A stretch of DNA of 42,931 nucleotides from an uncultured Elusimicrobia bacterium (GTDB lineage Bacteria > Elusimicrobiota > Elusimicrobia > Elusimicrobiales > UBA9959): the NCBI GenBank assembly GCA_903873295.1, contig CAIQNV010000085.1, positions 1 to 42,931 of the forward strand, read 5' to 3'. Both the position numbers and the translations under genes were made by a program. Numbering within the stretch: position 1 is the first letter of the stretch; each line of letters begins with the position of its first letter. This document shows positions 40,585-42,931 of this stretch, in pieces. The notes under the pieces were generated by a model that was not told where the DNA came from, made no database searches, and saw nothing but the letters and a program-made list of their open reading frames with translations.

Positions 40585-41766
40585 ATGGACCCGATAAAGA
40601 ACCCATACTCACCAGGTGCAGGTACGCCCCCGCCGGAATTGGCTGGGCGCTCAGAACTGCTTGCGCGCTCCACTGTTGCCTTAGAAAGGATTCGTGCTCG
40701 CAGGGCCGCTCGCAGTTTCATATATTACGGGTTGCGGGGTGTGGGTAAAACGGTTTTGCTGAATAAAATCCGCCAAGAAGCAGAAGCCCGTAATTGCGCG
40801 TGTGTATGGGTTGAAGCGCCTGAGGACAGGTCCTTGCCGGCTCTTTTGTTACCGCCATTGCGTGCGGCGCTCATAAAGCTGAGCGCAGGCGAGGCGACAC
40901 GTGCCGCGCTTAAGAAAGCTTTTATCGCGCTTTCCGGGTTTGCCAGCGCGATGAAGGTTAAGTACAACGACATCGAGTTGGTGCTTGATTATAAGCCGGA
41001 AAAGGGGATTGCTGATAGTGGTGACCTGGAGAACGATCTGGTCGAGCTGTTCAGCAGGATAGGGGAAGCCGCGCTGGAGAAAGGCACCATAGTAGCTATA
41101 TTTATAGACGAGTTGCAGTATCTTAAGGAGGCGCAGTTGGCCGCCTTGATAACGGCGCTGCACCGGATCAGCCAGAATCAATTGCCGGTCACAATGATCG
41201 CGGCGGGCCTCCCGCAAGTGTTGGGGCAGACCGGAAAAGCGAAGTCATACGCTGAACGCCTGTTTGAATTCATTCGTATTGGCAGTCTTGATGAAAGCGC
41301 CGCAAAGGACGCCTTATGTCTTCCCGCGAAAAGGGAGAATGTTGTCATTGAAGATGGCGCTATCAAGGAAATTCTTGAACAAACGCAATGCTACCCGTAT
41401 TTTTTGCAGGAGTGGGGAAAGCATAGTTGGGATATCGCAAAGGATACCGCTATCAGGCTGGCAGATGTTAAAACAGCGACTATAACGGCTCTTGCTGAAC
41501 TTGACAGCAGTTTCTTCCGGGTCCGCTTTGATCGTCTGACGCCTGCTGAAAAAAGATATGTCCGCGCTATGGCGGAATTGGGGGCAGGGCCGCATCGTTC
41601 CGGAGATATCGCGGAAAAATTAGGAAGGGTTGTGTCCAGTGTGGCTCCAATTCGCAGTCAGCTGATATCCAAGGGTATGGTGTATAGCCCGGCATTTGGC
41701 GATACGGACTTTACGGTGCCGCTATTCGAGGGATTTCTGAAGCGCATTATGCCGCAGCTTGAATAG
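40585..41766 (+). CDS. AAA-type ATPase with C-terminal winged-helix region
   Basis: The 393-residue P-loop ATPase has Walker A GLRGVGKT (49-56) and Walker B IFIDE with D175-E176. A sensor-1-like stretch LPVTMIAAGLPQ and an arginine-rich segment AERLFEFIRIG follow. The last 80 residues, from about 312 (LTPAEKRYVRAMAELG, and SGDIAEKLGRVVSSVAPIRSQLISKGMV), look like a winged-helix DNA-binding domain. This resembles the ORC/Cdc6-like bacterial ATPases of uncertain role. The ribosome site is AAGGTGG. Codon use and GC are clearly lower than in the neighbours, which suggests acquisition. It ends 37 bases before the phosphoesterase start and may regulate itself through the flanking inverted repeat. 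Confidence 0.85.
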   Translation: MDPIKNPYSPGAGTPPPELAGRSELLARSTVALERIRARRAARSFIYYGLRGVGKTVLLNKIRQEAEARNCACVWVEAPEDRSLPALLLPPLRAALIKLSAGEATRAALKKAFIALSGFASAMKVKYNDIELVLDYKPEKGIADSGDLENDLVELFSRIGEAALEKGTIVAIFIDELQYLKEAQLAALITALHRISQNQLPVTMIAAGLPQVLGQTGKAKSYAERLFEFIRIGSLDESAAKDALCLPAKRENVVIEDGAIKEILEQTQCYPYFLQEWGKHSWDIAKDTAIRLADVKTATITALAELDSSFFRVRFDRLTPAEKRYVRAMAELGAGPHRSGDIAEKLGRVVSSVAPIRSQLISKGMVYSPAFGDTDFTVPLFEGFLKRIMPQLE

Positions 41767-41803
41767 TCTGGAGGCTGCGCTTTCATTCCTGGACATAAAA
41801 ATA

Positions 41804-42637
41804 ATGCGAATACTGTTCGTGACCGACTTGCACGGGAACATCGCCAAGTACCGGCGCGTTTTCGAGGCGGCGATAAAACACGGCGTTGCCGCCGTTGTCA
41901 ATGGCGGGGATATGCTCACCTTAGACGGCGACCTGCATGGCTCGCAAAGAGATTTTATCGAGGGGTTCCTCTCGCCGTATTTCGCAGGGTACGAAAAGGC
42001 CGGTATCCATCATATTGGCTTTTTAGGCAATGATGACCTGAAAATTCATGACGACGTTTTTGATGAAACCTGCCGTAAATATAATCATGTTGTTAACCTG
42101 GCGCAGCGCCGGTTTGAGCTGACCGACCTTGAGTTCATCGGCATGAACTGGGTTGCGGATTATCCTTTCAGGCTTAAGGACCGCTGCCGTCGGGACGGGC
42201 CGGGCTATGTTTTTCAGGAGCAGTTCGGTACCGGGCTGCTGTCCACGCCCGAAGGTTTTAAAGAATTGGAGGATTGGCCGGCTTATGCGGCTACGCTTCC
42301 CACTATCGAAGATGAACTTGCCGCTCTTCCGAAGCCCGCTGCCGCCGGCAGGACAATTTACGTGATACATACGCCGCCCTTCGGGCTTGGTCTGGATGTG
42401 ATAAATTCGGGCGAAAAGGTGGGGTCACAGGCCGTCAGCCGATTTATCGAGAAAATACGGCCGCTTTTAACCCTACATGGCCACATCCACGAATCGCCGG
42501 CGATCAGCGGAATATGGAAAGCTAAGATCGGAGAAACAGTTTGTGTCCAGCCGGGCCAAATGAGGGCGAATGCGTTAAGCTATGCTTTGATCGACCTTGA
42601 AAGTATGGAGATGGAAAGGGTTGAAGAACCGCTGTAG
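41804..42637 (+). CDS. Calcineurin-like metallophosphoesterase
   Basis: A 277-residue protein with the five-block metallophosphoesterase signature: D8-x-H10 (VTDLHGN), GGD ending at D36, GNDD, a histidine in VIHTPPFG, and HGHIHES near the C terminus. These residues bind two metal ions and hydrolyse phosphomono- or diesters; the substrate is unknown. I chose the ATG at 41804 because the first strand (MRILFVTDLHG) starts right there; an in-frame TTG at 41759 overlaps the ATPase stop. It shares the lower GC of the ATPase gene and is probably cotranscribed with it. Confidence 0.85.
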   Translation: MRILFVTDLHGNIAKYRRVFEAAIKHGVAAVVNGGDMLTLDGDLHGSQRDFIEGFLSPYFAGYEKAGIHHIGFLGNDDLKIHDDVFDETCRKYNHVVNLAQRRFELTDLEFIGMNWVADYPFRLKDRCRRDGPGYVFQEQFGTGLLSTPEGFKELEDWPAYAATLPTIEDELAALPKPAAAGRTIYVIHTPPFGLGLDVINSGEKVGSQAVSRFIEKIRPLLTLHGHIHESPAISGIWKAKIGETVCVQPGQMRANALSYALIDLESMEMERVEEPL

Positions 42638-42722
42638 CGCCGGGTTCGGAAAAGTCCCGCCTTTGGCCCTCCCCAGCGGGCTGTTTTTGGAGGACGGCAA
42701 ATTGTCGGCAATTGCCGGAAAT

Positions 42723-42757
42723 AAAAAACCCCGCCGGGTGGCGAGGTCTTTCTTTTT
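42723..42757 (-). terminator. Terminator hairpin, better on the minus strand
   Basis: On the minus strand CCTCGCC-ACCC-GGCGGGG pairs fully (one U-G) and is followed by TTTTTTATTT. On the plus strand the same stem has one C-A mismatch but is followed by TCTTTCTTTTT, so it may also end the phosphoesterase transcript. A minus-strand gene may enter from beyond the right edge. Of 42758-42931 I can only say that it holds GCGGAT-CTT-ATCCGC and no supported gene. Confidence 0.6.
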
Positions 42758-42931
42758 CCGAAGCCTTCTTTATCGGGCCGATAACGAGAAGAAAATTTGG
42801 CGGTCTTTTCAGGATAAAGTTCGAACCTACTTCGCGCAACATCCTGAGGTAACTTTATAAATACCGCTTTCTAGCCGTTAGACGGCGGTATGCGGATCTT
42901 ATCCGCGAGATGTCGTCGCAGGCGTGGCCAC

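Noticed and set aside
42815-42835. GTTCGAAC, resembling a tRNA T-loop
   Set aside because: The flanking bases do not form a 5-bp T stem on either strand, and no acceptor or anticodon stem could be built.
42597-42860. An 87-codon open frame on the plus strand after the phosphoesterase
   Set aside because: It starts with TTG inside the previous gene, has no ribosome site, and reads through a terminator hairpin. Its composition does not look like protein.
42855-42930. Two short open frames running in from the right edge on the minus strand (one ending at 42871, one at 42855)
   Set aside because: Only about 20 to 25 codons of each are visible and they compete with each other. The minus-strand terminator nearby suggests that some gene ends here, but I cannot choose.

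Overview
The window is about 62% GC and almost fully coding. It carries 32 complete protein genes that I accept, on both strands, plus a possible ncRNA fragment at the left edge. The content fits a free-living Gram-negative (diderm) bacterium from a deep-branching phylum. The supporting signs are a PilMNOPQ secretin cluster, two WaaL/Wzy-like membrane proteins, a UbiE/MenG quinone methyltransferase, an Aquifex-type aconitase, a monomeric NADP-isocitrate dehydrogenase, a GTP-type PEP carboxykinase and an archaeal/actinobacterial-style valyl-tRNA synthetase. My best guess is Elusimicrobiota or a neighbour. That is inference from gene content and not proven by any single marker.

Layout. 1-1360: possible SRP RNA end, a minus-strand pair (small 57-aa protein and UbiE/MenG), then a plus-strand four-helix membrane protein starts. 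2004-6460: type IV pilus operon pilM-N-O-P-Q, closed by a strong terminator. 6528-14285: a tightly overlapped six-gene operon with two O-antigen-ligase-like proteins, a phospholipase D/cardiolipin synthase, a secreted helical protein, a tetrapyrrole-methylase-fold protein and an SDR-DUF2867 protein. It is closed by a perfect 13-bp hairpin terminator. 14434-22760: central carbon cluster with citrate synthase, PEP carboxykinase, a TPR protein, isocitrate dehydrogenase (minus strand) and aconitase. Together these run from oxaloacetate to 2-oxoglutarate, with a link to PEP.

22985-30557: a two-component island of two stand-alone receivers, a membrane histidine kinase, a second kinase with c-type haem motifs in its sensor and a cysteine-rich insertion inside its ATPase domain, and three receiver proteins that end in GcvH-like (lipoyl-fold) domains. 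All three GcvH-like domains lack the lipoyl lysine. A small membrane protein and a ChaN-family (haem-binding) protein follow. This is the most unusual system in the window. I read it as a haem/redox sensing relay whose output goes through a repurposed, probably non-lipoylated GcvH module.

32013-40358: housekeeping and miscellaneous genes: NUDIX hydrolase, UvrD/PcrA helicase, PAP2 acid phosphatase, a membrane-anchored protein with NP-motif helical repeats, YchF and ValS. 40360-42760: a lower-GC pair (AAA ATPase and metallophosphoesterase) with its own promoter and a perfect 10-bp inverted repeat around the -10 element. This pair looks recently acquired. No rRNA, complete tRNA, CRISPR array, IS element or prophage was recognised.
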